Source: Gammaproteobacteria bacterium
GTDB taxonomy: Bacteria; Pseudomonadota; Gammaproteobacteria; SZUA-140
Length of the DNA: 45,742 nucleotides
NCBI GenBank assembly: GCA_016218365.1
Contig: JACREF010000001.1
Span: 1 to 45,742 of the forward strand
Direction: 5' to 3'
Positions 8,581-16,229 of the stretch are shown here, one piece after another (the first letter of the stretch is position 1; each line of letters opens with the position of its first letter). The notes under the pieces were generated by a model, which was given only the letters and a program-made list of their open reading frames with translations, made no database searches and was not told the DNA's origin. A program made the position numbers and the translations under genes.

Positions 8581-9885
8581 TTGAGCGACCAGTTAAATAA
8601 TCAGCGTTTCGTCGATTGGTTTCGAGGCTCTGCCCCGTATATACACGCCTTCAGGGATCGCACATTTGTTATCGTCATCGGCGGCGAGATCTTGAATGAG
8701 CAGGGCTTTGCCCCGCTGGCCCATGATCTCGCACTGCTCAACGGCCTTGGCATCCGTCTGGTGCTGGTGCACGGCGCCCGGCCGCAGATCGAGGCCCGAC
8801 TCAAGGCCAGATCGCATCAGATCCAATACATCAATGGTCAGCGCGTCACCGATGATGTTGCGCTGCAATGCGTCATCGAGGCCGCCGGCAGCCTGCGCGT
8901 CGAGATCGAGGCGCTGCTGTCGATGGGGCTGGCCAATTCACCGATGGCGGGTGCGCGGATCCGCGCCACCTCCGGCAACTTCGTCACTGCCCGCCCGGTC
9001 GGCGTCCGTGACGGGATCAACTTCGGCCACACCGGCCAGGTGCGGCGTATCGACCATGCGGCGATCGCCGCCCAGCTGGACCAGCGCGCCATCGTGCTGC
9101 TGCCGCCGCTGGGGTATTCGCCGACCGGCGAGGTCTTCAACCTGTCGGCGATCGAGGTAGGGGCCGCGGTGGCCAGCGCCTTGCGGGCCGACAAACTGAT
9201 CTGCCTGACCGAACGCACCGCTGGGCTGCCGCGGCAACTGACTCTGGATGAGGCGCAGTCCTCATTGGCAGCACGCCCCGGCGACGACGATCTGTTACAT
9301 GGACTGTTGTCGCACGCCGTCCATGCCTGCCGCCATGGCGTACGCCGCGCCCATCTGCTCGATCGTCATGTCGACGGGGCGCTGCTGCTCGAACTGTTCA
9401 CCCGCGACGGCGTTGGCACGATGATCAATGCCGACGTCTACGAAGGCACCCGCGGCGCCACACTGGAGGACATCGGCGGCATCCTGGAGCTGATCGCCCC
9501 GCTGGAAGACAGCGGCGTGCTGGTGCGACGCTCGCGCGAGAAGCTGGAGATGGAGATCGATGACTATCTGGTCATCGAGCGCGATGGCATGATCATCGCC
9601 TGCGCGGCCCTGCACCTGTTTCCGGCCTGCCCGCTCGGTGAGCTGGCCTGTCTCGCCGTACACCCCAGCTATCACAAGGGAGGGTATGGCAACAGCATCC
9701 TTGAGTCCATCGCGGCCCGGGCACGGGAGCGTGGCCTGAACTCGCTGTTCGTGCTGACCACCGAGGCCTCGCACTGGTTCCGGGAACGTGGCTTCGAACC
9801 CGGCACACTGCAGGCCCTGCCGATGGAGAAGCAGGCCCTGATCAATTACCAACGCAACTCGCAGGTCTTCATCAAACAGCTTTGA
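8581..9885 (+). CDS. argA: N-acetylglutamate synthase
   Basis: First step of arginine synthesis: acetyl-CoA plus glutamate gives N-acetylglutamate. The 434-aa protein has an N-terminal amino-acid-kinase-like domain (from FVIVIGGEI through the arginine-sensing region, to about residue 290) and a C-terminal GNAT acetyltransferase domain (about 300-434, with LACLAVHPSY and the acetyl-CoA loop HKGGYGNSIL). Its length is close to E. coli ArgA (443 aa). I chose the TTG at 8581, with GGAGA 7 nt upstream, over longer in-frame starts; it gives the usual N-terminus before FRGSAPYI. The cobalamin adenosyltransferase gene starts 24 nt after the stop. Confidence 0.95.
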   Translation: MSDQLNNQRFVDWFRGSAPYIHAFRDRTFVIVIGGEILNEQGFAPLAHDLALLNGLGIRLVLVHGARPQIEARLKARSHQIQYINGQRVTDDVALQCVIEAAGSLRVEIEALLSMGLANSPMAGARIRATSGNFVTARPVGVRDGINFGHTGQVRRIDHAAIAAQLDQRAIVLLPPLGYSPTGEVFNLSAIEVGAAVASALRADKLICLTERTAGLPRQLTLDEAQSSLAARPGDDDLLHGLLSHAVHACRHGVRRAHLLDRHVDGALLLELFTRDGVGTMINADVYEGTRGATLEDIGGILELIAPLEDSGVLVRRSREKLEMEIDDYLVIERDGMIIACAALHLFPACPLGELACLAVHPSYHKGGYGNSILESIAARARERGLNSLFVLTTEASHWFRERGFEPGTLQALPMEKQALINYQRNSQVFIKQL

Positions 9886-9909
9886 GCTCGCAACATCAAG
9901 GACACCGCC

Positions 9910-10473
9910 ATGGGACATCGTTTAACCAGGCTCTATACACGTACCGGTGACGCCGGTACCACCGGACTCGGGGATGGACGCCGTGTCGACAAGGACCATC
10001 CACGCATCACTGCCATCGGCGACATCGATGAGCTGAACAGCGCGATCGGCCTGATCCTGGCGCAGACGATACCGCAACAGGCTGCCGGCACCTTGCAAGC
10101 GATACAGCAACGGCTGTTCGATGTTGGCGGCGAACTGGCGATGCCCGGATATACCGTTATCAATGCCGGCCATATCAGCGCCATGGAACACCAGATCGAC
10201 GCGCTGAATCAACGCTTGCCGCCGCTGCAGGAGTTCATCATGCCAGGTGGCAGCACCGCCAGCGCGCACTGCCACCTGGCACGCGCCATCTGTCGCCGCG
10301 CCGAACGGCAACTGGTGACACTGGGCCGCATGGAGACGGTGCGGGCTGAACTGCTGACCTATCTGAACCGTCTGTCTGATCTGCTGTTCGCCACCGCCCG
10401 GATGCTGGGGCGCGAGGATGGCAGCGACGAAACGGCCTGGCAATCGACAACACGTTCGTCACAACAACCGTGA
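9910..10473 (+). CDS. Cob(I)alamin adenosyltransferase, PduO type
   Basis: Transfers adenosyl from ATP to cob(I)alamin to make coenzyme B12. The 187-aa protein carries the family ATP-binding start YTRTGDAGTTGLGDGRRV, the middle IGDIDELNSAIGL, and the C-terminal helix motifs FIMPGGSTASAHCHLAR, CRRAERQL and YLNRLSDLLF. The ATG at 9910 follows AAGGA. It is probably in one unit with argA upstream and the Rossmann protein 7 nt downstream. The C-terminal 25 residues are polar and variable. Confidence 0.93.
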   Translation: MGHRLTRLYTRTGDAGTTGLGDGRRVDKDHPRITAIGDIDELNSAIGLILAQTIPQQAAGTLQAIQQRLFDVGGELAMPGYTVINAGHISAMEHQIDALNQRLPPLQEFIMPGGSTASAHCHLARAICRRAERQLVTLGRMETVRAELLTYLNRLSDLLFATARMLGREDGSDETAWQSTTRSSQQP

Positions 10474-10480
10474 CACCGGC

Positions 10481-11254
10481 ATGAAACCGCCCGTCGTCAT
10501 CATTGGCATCGGCCAGCTCGCCAGCGTCTTCGCCCATGGCCTGCTGCGCAGTGGTCACGCTGTCTACCCGGTCAATCGCGGCGTCACTATGCACGAGATG
10601 GCGCAGCAGATCCCGCGGCCGGCGCTGACGCTGGTCGCGGTCGCCGAGGGGGACCTGCATAGCGTGCTCGACGGCATCCCGGCGCCGTGGCGTACCCGGA
10701 TGGCATTGCTGCAAAACGAATTGCTGCCACGCGACTGGCAGCAGCACCGCATCACCGACCCGACGGTGATCGCGGTATGGTTCGAGAAAAAACGCGGCCT
10801 GGACGCCAGGCCGATCCTGCCGACACCGGTATTCGGCCCCGCTGCAACCATGATCCAGCAGGCACTGCAGGCCATAGACATCAGCAGCCGGGTCATCCCC
10901 GATGAAGATGCGTTGTTGTTTGAGCTGGTGCGCAAGAATCTCTATATCCTGACCATCAACATTGCCGGCATTATCACCGGTGGCACGGTCAGGGAGCTCT
11001 GGGACCAACACCATGCGCTGACCTTGCAGGTGGCAAGCGAGATCATCGCCGTGCAGCAATGGCTGACCGGCCGTGTGTTGCCTGCATCTCAGTTGATCGA
11101 CGGCATGATCGAGGCCTTCGATGGCGATCCCCAACACCTATGCATGGGGCGCAGCGCGCTGTCACGCCTGCAGCGTGCATTGCAGCATGCCGATGCGGCA
11201 GGACTCGCCGCGCCTACGCTGCGCGGGATCGCGGCACAAGGCTCTACAGCTTAA
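10481..11254 (+). CDS. Rossmann-fold protein, distantly ketopantoate-reductase-like
   Basis: A 257-aa soluble protein. The N-terminus VVIIGIGQLASVFAHGLLRS is a dinucleotide-binding beta-alpha-beta motif (GxGxxx(S/A)) as in ApbA/PanE or 6-phosphogluconate-dehydrogenase folds. The C-terminal half is helical (ELVRKNLYILTINIAGIITGG), also seen in ketopantoate reductase relatives, but conserved catalytic residues are not obvious. The ATG at 10481 lies 7 nt after the stop of the adenosyltransferase gene. Enzymatic role unknown. Confidence 0.7.
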   Translation: MKPPVVIIGIGQLASVFAHGLLRSGHAVYPVNRGVTMHEMAQQIPRPALTLVAVAEGDLHSVLDGIPAPWRTRMALLQNELLPRDWQQHRITDPTVIAVWFEKKRGLDARPILPTPVFGPAATMIQQALQAIDISSRVIPDEDALLFELVRKNLYILTINIAGIITGGTVRELWDQHHALTLQVASEIIAVQQWLTGRVLPASQLIDGMIEAFDGDPQHLCMGRSALSRLQRALQHADAAGLAAPTLRGIAAQGSTA

Positions 11255-11280
11255 TCACGACTTTTTCTGAACGCCCGCCG

Positions 11281-11868
11281 TCACAGCCGGGCATTATGAA
11301 ACTCCAGCACCGTCTGCAATGCATCACTGACATGGATCCGGCTGATCCCGGCGTTAGCCACCTGCAGTTTGAACATATTGCCCGGCGGCATGCCCAGCAC
11401 TTCACCGACAATGGCCCGGATCACGCCAGCATGTGCCACGACCAGCACTGGCATCTCGGCATCCCGCCGTATGATCATCTGCCACGCCGCCAGCACCCGC
11501 TGATGAAAATGCTCGAGCTCTTCGGCACCGGGCGGCGCGCCTCTCACCGGATCGTCATAAAAGCGGCGCAATGCGCCCGGCTCACTGGCCTCGATCTGCT
11601 CGGCCGTCTGCCCTTCCCAGCGGCCAAAACCGATCTCCATCAAACGCGGTTCGATCTCTAGCGGCAGCTGCAGCCGCTGCCCGAGCTCGGCTGCAAACTC
11701 GCTGCAACGCAGCAGCGGTGAACTGATGATATGCCGCCATGGGCGCTGGGCAGCCACGGCGCTGCGCATCTGGCGCCAGCCCAGTTCGCTGAGCGGGTCA
11801 TCCAGCTGGCCGCGGTAACGCCGTCCGCCAACCGGCTCACCATGCCGTATCAGATCGACGAATGCCAT
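11281..11868 (-). CDS. Histidine phosphatase family protein
   Basis: A 195-aa member of the phosphoglycerate-mutase-like superfamily. The phosphohistidine motif is LIRHGEP (residues 6-12), the catalytic acid region is EIGFGRWEGQ and the second histidine is in VVAHAGVIRAI. It resembles alpha-ribazole phosphatases (CobC), and the cobalamin adenosyltransferase lies less than 1 kb away on the other strand. Other substrates, such as sugar phosphates or nucleotides, are equally possible. It is the last gene of an ampD-ampE-phosphatase unit (6-nt gap to ampE). Confidence 0.88.
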   Translation of the reverse strand: MAFVDLIRHGEPVGGRRYRGQLDDPLSELGWRQMRSAVAAQRPWRHIISSPLLRCSEFAAELGQRLQLPLEIEPRLMEIGFGRWEGQTAEQIEASEPGALRRFYDDPVRGAPPGAEELEHFHQRVLAAWQMIIRRDAEMPVLVVAHAGVIRAIVGEVLGMPPGNMFKLQVANAGISRIHVSDALQTVLEFHNARL

Positions 11869-11874
11869 CAGCCA

Positions 11875-12804
11875 TCACTCCAGCCAGCCGGTCAGCGTCA
11901 GCAACGACAACCCCGCCATCCATGCAATCAACACCCGTTTGATCATGTCGCGCAAGGCCTCGACGTGCTCCTCCATCTGCTGTAGCGACAACTCGCCCTG
12001 GTCAGCGGCAGCATAAAATCCCTCCAGCTGCAGCGCCCCGAGACCGGCACCGCGCAACAGGCGCATGCTGCGCTCGCCAAGATTGGCCACCCATTCCAGA
12101 CCCTGCGCCCGCCGCCAGCCCTGGCGGGCGTCGGCATAACTGCCGGTCAGCGCACACACCAGCATCGCCAGCCGCACCGGCAGCCACTCCATGATTGCCT
12201 TCAGATGCAATAATGCCGCCTCCAGCCCGATCTCGCGTTGCGGCCGCCGACTGACCTGTTGCAGCGGCCCCTTCATCTGGCACAGCAGACGGTAACCCAC
12301 CGCGCCCAACGGGCCCAGTACCACAAACCAGAACAACACTGCCAGCACCCGCTCCAGCATCCGCTCCAGCACCATCTCCAGAAAGCGCCGATTCAGCTGC
12401 CGGGCATTGAGGATCGAACCATCAAAACCGGTGACCTGTTGCAGATAGTGATTGGCCCCTTCGACATCGCCATGACGCCAAGCCTGCAGATAATGCTTGA
12501 TGAACTCGCTGTACCAGCGATCGCCGATGCACAGCGCCAGGATTACGGTGGAAAAGATCAAACCGATGATCTCCCAGTGCAGGCCACTGGCGTGACCCAA
12601 CAATCCCTGCACCGCTGCAATTGGCAGCAGCGGTATCACCAGCAACAGCAGGGCCCCGCTGACACCATTCAACCACGGCACCCGGATCAACCCCTTGCGC
12701 CACAGCAGCAACCGGGCCGCCAGGTGCCTGAAGATCCGCAACGGCGCATGCCGGCGCCAGTAGCGCTCGGTGGCCAAGGCCAGCAGGATTGCAATCAATG
12801 TCAT
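11875..12804 (-). CDS. ampE: AmpE-like inner-membrane protein
   Basis: A 309-aa membrane protein of the AmpE/CobD-CbiB-like superfamily. It begins MTLIAILLALATERYWRR and has hydrophobic segments at about 45-65, 78-96, 160-180 and 292-305. The middle segment (about 100-130) with GDRWYSEFIKHYLQAWRHGD is the family's conserved region. Together with AmpD upstream (13-nt gap) this reproduces the ampDE operon, which acts in murein recycling and beta-lactamase induction signalling; the molecular role of AmpE is not settled. No ampC or ampR is present in the window. Confidence 0.9.
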   Translation of the reverse strand: MTLIAILLALATERYWRRHAPLRIFRHLAARLLLWRKGLIRVPWLNGVSGALLLLVIPLLPIAAVQGLLGHASGLHWEIIGLIFSTVILALCIGDRWYSEFIKHYLQAWRHGDVEGANHYLQQVTGFDGSILNARQLNRRFLEMVLERMLERVLAVLFWFVVLGPLGAVGYRLLCQMKGPLQQVSRRPQREIGLEAALLHLKAIMEWLPVRLAMLVCALTGSYADARQGWRRAQGLEWVANLGERSMRLLRGAGLGALQLEGFYAAADQGELSLQQMEEHVEALRDMIKRVLIAWMAGLSLLTLTGWLE

Positions 12805-12817
12805 CTGGATGTGCCCC

Positions 12818-13414
12818 CTAGGCGTCCGCCGACGGGGTTGGCATCAGCAGCTGACGCAGATACCCCCAATCAAAATTTGGCCCCGGATCGGTCTTGCGGC
12901 CCGGCGCGATGTCGCTGTGACCGGTGATCCGCGCTGCCGTCAGATGCGGATGGCAACGCTGCACCGCCGCGATCACCCGTGCCAGCTGCGTGTACTGGAT
13001 CAACTGGTACGGCTCGGTGTCACAGCCCTCGAGTTCGATGCCGATCGAGAAGTCATTGCACTGCACCCGCCCCTCAAAACACGACTGCCCGGCATGCCAG
13101 GCCCGGTCGTTGAACGATACATACTGCGTCACATCACCGTTACGTTCAATCAACACATGCGCCGAGACCCGCAAGCCCTGAATCTCGCTGAAGAACGGGT
13201 GGAGCTGCGGATCCAGCGTATTGGTGAACAGCCTGTCGATCCAGCCGCCGCCATACTGGCCGGGCGGCAGGCTGATGCCATGGACAACGACCAGATCTAT
13301 AGTGCACGGCGCAGGACGCGGGTCAAAGTTCGGTGAAGGCAGGTGCCGCACCCCGTCTAGCCAGCCATTTGCACAATCCATGACCAGATATGGCACTGAG
13401 CGCTCAGCCTCCAT
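12818..13414 (-). CDS. ampD: 1,6-anhydro-N-acetylmuramyl-L-alanine amidase
   Basis: Cytosolic zinc amidase that removes the peptide from anhydromuropeptides during cell-wall recycling. Zinc ligands are the His in VVHGISLP, the His in ITGHSDIAPGRKTDPGPNF and the Asp of KTDPG. The signature NDFSIGIELEG is also present. It is about 198 aa from the ATG at 13414; an ATG at 13432 and a shorter start at 13381 (MDCANGWLDG, closest to E. coli AmpD) are also in frame, so the start is uncertain. It is the first gene of ampD-ampE-phosphatase. Confidence 0.93.
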   Translation of the reverse strand: MEAERSVPYLVMDCANGWLDGVRHLPSPNFDPRPAPCTIDLVVVHGISLPPGQYGGGWIDRLFTNTLDPQLHPFFSEIQGLRVSAHVLIERNGDVTQYVSFNDRAWHAGQSCFEGRVQCNDFSIGIELEGCDTEPYQLIQYTQLARVIAAVQRCHPHLTAARITGHSDIAPGRKTDPGPNFDWGYLRQLLMPTPSADA

Positions 13415-13528
13415 GGTAGTGAATTTCCGCATTTCGCATACCGTCTTTGTCTCCCCGTCAGCGCTGTGCTAGCATGCCGTCTGTTGCAGGAAATATTATC
13501 CCTTTTCATGGTGCAAGGAGCAGCGCTG

Positions 13529-13816
13529 ATGAAAAAACTTTTTCTGCTGTTGCTGGTATTGCTGTGCCCGCTGTTGATGTCACCCGTCGCCCATGCCTGC
13601 AGTGCCGCCGGGCCCAACGCCCACATCGGAACCGTCATCGCTGTTGACAATAGCGCCGGGACCTTGACCCTGCTGGATCAGGAGACGGGACGACCCATCA
13701 CGCTGCGCGCGTCAATGCGGCTGTTGTCCATGGTGCCGATGACGATCCAGGTGCATGTTGCGGTGACGCGCAACGGCAATACTCTGCCGGTGCTGACCTC
13801 GCTGACCTATATCTGA
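13529..13816 (+). CDS. Small exported protein, unknown function
   Basis: A 95-aa protein. Residues 1-24 are a signal peptide (MKKLFLLLLVLLCPLL, cleavage after AHA). The mature part is a small beta domain (IGTVIAVDNSAGTLTLLDQE, then PITLRAS) that resembles short OB-like exported domains. The ATG at 13529 follows AAGGAG. It is monocistronic, between the divergent ampD and the convergent PilZ-like gene. I do not recognise a named family. Confidence 0.7.
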   Translation: MKKLFLLLLVLLCPLLMSPVAHACSAAGPNAHIGTVIAVDNSAGTLTLLDQETGRPITLRASMRLLSMVPMTIQVHVAVTRNGNTLPVLTSLTYI

Positions 13817-13891
13817 TTGGGTCGCTGATTACCGGATCCCTGGCCGCCGCAATCATGCGGCCGGTGCGTGGACGCCCGGCAGGCAGTCAGC

Positions 13892-14809
13892 TCATTGGGT
13901 TTCGGGATGCTGCAGCAAGCTGGCCTTGAACTCGAGGACATCCAGCAATTCCAGCACCATGAATTCGCTGCCCTTGTACATACCGACGAACTCGATGACC
14001 AGATGGCCCTCGCCGCGCCGTATGATCCGGCCCTTCATCCGGTAGTGCCGTTTCTGCGCCTCGAGCGAGATATTCAAATATAAGTACTTGGTGTTGACCA
14101 GTGCCTCGACCAGTGCACTGGTCATGTCAAACTCCAGCCGGGCGTAATATTCGGAGAAATCGACCATCACACTGTCATGGCGCGCCCCCTTTTCGGTGGC
14201 CGAGACCTGCACCGGCAGCAGCGTCTTGATCCGCCGGTGCTGACGCTGATCTACCAGACTCAGCGAACTGAGGATCACATCAAGGATCACCACCGCGTGG
14301 TTGGCGTAATAGCCATCTTTTAAGGTCACGCGTTTGCGTACCACCACCTCGAGATGCGGGACACCGCGTTCGGTATGGATCGACACCATCTTCAGCTTGG
14401 AGTCACGCTGAAACGGATTCCAACCCTTCATCGCCACCTTGCTGGTGTAGTCCAGTGCGCTATCATTGGTCGGGATATACGGCACCACCAGGCAAAAACT
14501 GCGCACATCGCGGACCGTGATGTCGGTCCAGTTATCGTCAAGGACGAAAAAGGCCCGATCGCCCTCGATGTTGACCTGGATGTCATTCTGGGTATAGATC
14601 AGGTGTTCATTCAGGCCATAGGCGATGACGATCGACTCCAGCGCGACGTCGTCCTGCAGCTCGGGGAACAGCCGCAACTTGCCGCCGATCGGAAAACAGC
14701 GCATCAGCTCGACCAGCTGGCTGTTATCCAGCAATACCGGTCGCTCGACCGGGGCCTGAGCCGCCGCCTTTTTTGTGTCCTGACTTCCTTTCAATAGACG
14801 CCCGAGCAT
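13892..14809 (-). CDS. PilZ-like protein, degenerate c-di-GMP motif
   Basis: A 305-aa cytoplasmic protein with an N-terminal domain of unknown type (about 25-180) and a C-terminal PilZ-like region starting RQHRRIKTLLPVQV (Arg189, Arg192, Arg193). The second motif, normally D/NxSxxG, reads DFSEYYA (217-223), so the terminal Gly is missing. It may bind c-di-GMP weakly or only have the fold. Whether it responds to the GGDEF/EAL protein at 24203 is unknown. It is monocistronic and convergent with the small exported protein. Confidence 0.65.
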   Translation of the reverse strand: MLGRLLKGSQDTKKAAAQAPVERPVLLDNSQLVELMRCFPIGGKLRLFPELQDDVALESIVIAYGLNEHLIYTQNDIQVNIEGDRAFFVLDDNWTDITVRDVRSFCLVVPYIPTNDSALDYTSKVAMKGWNPFQRDSKLKMVSIHTERGVPHLEVVVRKRVTLKDGYYANHAVVILDVILSSLSLVDQRQHRRIKTLLPVQVSATEKGARHDSVMVDFSEYYARLEFDMTSALVEALVNTKYLYLNISLEAQKRHYRMKGRIIRRGEGHLVIEFVGMYKGSEFMVLELLDVLEFKASLLQHPETQ

Positions 14810-14928
14810 GAACCCTCACAGACCATCACATGTGTCTCAGTCGCGTATCGGCAACAAGGCGTCGCGACTAAAACCGCCCTCACCCGGCACAGGGCAAACC
14901 GCCTGCCGCCGCGGCATCTCTGTCCCCG

Positions 14929-15114
14929 TTATCGCGCCTCGGTGCGAACCGCGCCGCAGCGGGCGCAGCGATAGCGGGTGACCAGTCCGCCCTGCTTGAC
15001 GTCAAACGGCCGGTCATTGTCGGCCAGCCATTTATGAAAACCGCTGCGGCACAGGCCGCGCCCTTCAGACCGCTGAACGGGCCGGGCCTTGCGAAACTTG
15101 ATAATCTCGGCCAC
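14929..15114 (-). CDS. Small conserved zinc-ribbon-like protein
   Basis: A 61-aa protein starting MAEIIKFRKARPVQR, with LCRSGFHKW in the middle and a CxxC knuckle RYRCARCGAVRTEAR at the C-terminus. The GTG at 15114 is preceded by AGGGGG at 5 nt and gives a compact basic protein; longer in-frame starts add an unlikely hydrophobic segment. The Cys and His residues could hold one zinc ion. Similar small proteins of unknown function occur in gammaproteobacteria. The 120 nt between this gene and the PilZ-like gene show nothing clear. Confidence 0.65.
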   Translation of the reverse strand: MAEIIKFRKARPVQRSEGRGLCRSGFHKWLADNDRPFDVKQGGLVTRYRCARCGAVRTEAR

Positions 15115-15185
15115 CACTACCCCCTGGATTCCACCCCCAGACTCCATCGCTGACGATAAACAGGCAAAAAACACGCCAGATCAGT

Positions 15186-15275
15186 TAAGGAGGTCCTGAT
15201 TAATTCGAATTGTCGTCATGCCCGCTTTCGCGGGCATGACTGCCGTGGTAATTTCTGAATTAATCAGGTTCCTTA
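15186..15275. mobile_element. MITE-like palindromic element 1
   Basis: A 90-bp element with imperfect terminal inverted repeats of about 26 bp. The left end is TAAGGAGGTCCTGATTAATT; the right end, reverse complemented, is TAAGGAACCTGATTAATTC. A perfect 11-bp hairpin lies at the centre (GTCATGCCCGC 15215-15225 against 15230-15240, loop TTTC). Both ends begin with TA, which would fit a TA target duplication. No coding capacity. It lies between the zinc-ribbon gene and dsbB, directly upstream of dsbB, so it may affect dsbB transcription. Confidence 0.7.
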
Positions 15276-15323
15276 GCATAACCATCATCCCGTTAAGATC
15301 CGGAAACACCTGCAGGTAAACCG

Positions 15324-15821
15324 ATGACCCCACGCCAGCTCTTTGTTGCCAGTTTTGTTATCTGCTGCGGCCTGATCGGCACAGCATTGTATTTCCAGTA
15401 TGTCGATGGCCTGGATCCCTGCCCGCTGTGTATCCTGCAGCGCATTGCCGTCATCGCCATCGGGCTGGTATCACTGGCCGGGGCGCTGCATAACCCGCGT
15501 CAGTGGTCGATCCGGGTCTATGCACTGCTGGTGCTGATCGCGGCCGGTTCCGGCCTGACGGTTGCCGGCCGCCATGTCTGGCTGCAACACCTGCCGGCCG
15601 ACCAGGTTCCGGCCTGTGGACCGGGGCTCGACTATATCTTGGACGTCTTCCCGCTGGCCGAGGCGCTGCAGCTGATCTTCCGCGGCTCCGGGGAATGTGC
15701 CACGATCAGCTGGACACTGGCCGGACTCAGCATGCCGGGCTGGATGGCGGTGATCTTCACTGCCTTTGTCCTCGGCAGCCTGGCCATACTGCTGGCCCCG
15801 TGGCGTGTGCTGCGGCGCTGA
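15324..15821 (+). CDS. dsbB: Disulfide bond formation protein B
   Basis: A 165-aa inner-membrane quinone reductase that reoxidises DsbA. It has four membrane helices. The first redox pair is Cys33-Pro-Leu-Cys36 (DPCPLCILQR) and the second periplasmic pair is Cys98 (PACGPGLDY) and Cys125 (GSGECATISW). The ATG at 15324 follows CAGGTAA. MITE-like element 1 ends 48 nt upstream. In this window DsbB would supply disulfide exchange relevant to CcmG, CcmH and TlpA, though that link is only general. Confidence 0.95.
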   Translation: MTPRQLFVASFVICCGLIGTALYFQYVDGLDPCPLCILQRIAVIAIGLVSLAGALHNPRQWSIRVYALLVLIAAGSGLTVAGRHVWLQHLPADQVPACGPGLDYILDVFPLAEALQLIFRGSGECATISWTLAGLSMPGWMAVIFTAFVLGSLAILLAPWRVLRR

Positions 15822-15857
15822 GTAACTGGCCGCTGCCACGCAAGAGGTTCAAACGCC

Positions 15858-16229
15858 ATGACAACCATCCGCACCGTCCGTGATGATCAGGGCCCGACCG
15901 ACCTGAAGATCCAGAACGAGACCCCGGAGACCGTGGGACAGGTCCCGGCCAGCGGACGTATCCCGGCCCTCGGCGCCGAACCCGCCACCCCACCCGTCAC
16001 CGCCCGACCACCGCGACCACCCACCACCCCGGTGGGCGGACAGCGCGACCGCAGGCCGCGCAACCCGGAACGGCGCCGGCAGCGCGACCGCCGTCGCAAC
16101 CAGAAGAAGGTGCTGCTCGATACCCGCAGCGGCCGGCAGCGCCGTACCCGGATGCGCCGTGACGGCGATCTGCAGCAGGGCGCCGGCGACGAGCCGCTGA
16201 CCACGCGAGGCATCGACCGTTATGTCTGA
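15858..16229 (+). CDS. Arg/Pro-rich, probably disordered protein
   Basis: A 123-aa, strongly basic protein. Residues 1-30 look structured (MTTIRTVRDDQGPTDLKIQN); about 45-110 is almost entirely Pro, Arg, Thr, Gln and Gly, with runs such as RRRQRDRRRNQ. The stop overlaps the ATG of the downstream hydrolase by 8 nt (ATGTCTGA), which supports real translation. No domain is recognisable; such tails often bind RNA or anionic surfaces, but that is a guess. Confidence 0.5.
   Translation: MTTIRTVRDDQGPTDLKIQNETPETVGQVPASGRIPALGAEPATPPVTARPPRPPTTPVGGQRDRRPRNPERRRQRDRRRNQKKVLLDTRSGRQRRTRMRRDGDLQQGAGDEPLTTRGIDRYV

Noticed and set aside
10238-11137. Minus-strand 299-codon frame opposite the adenosyltransferase and Rossmann protein genes
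   Set aside because: Spans the ends of two real genes on the opposite strand and shows no domain or start signal.
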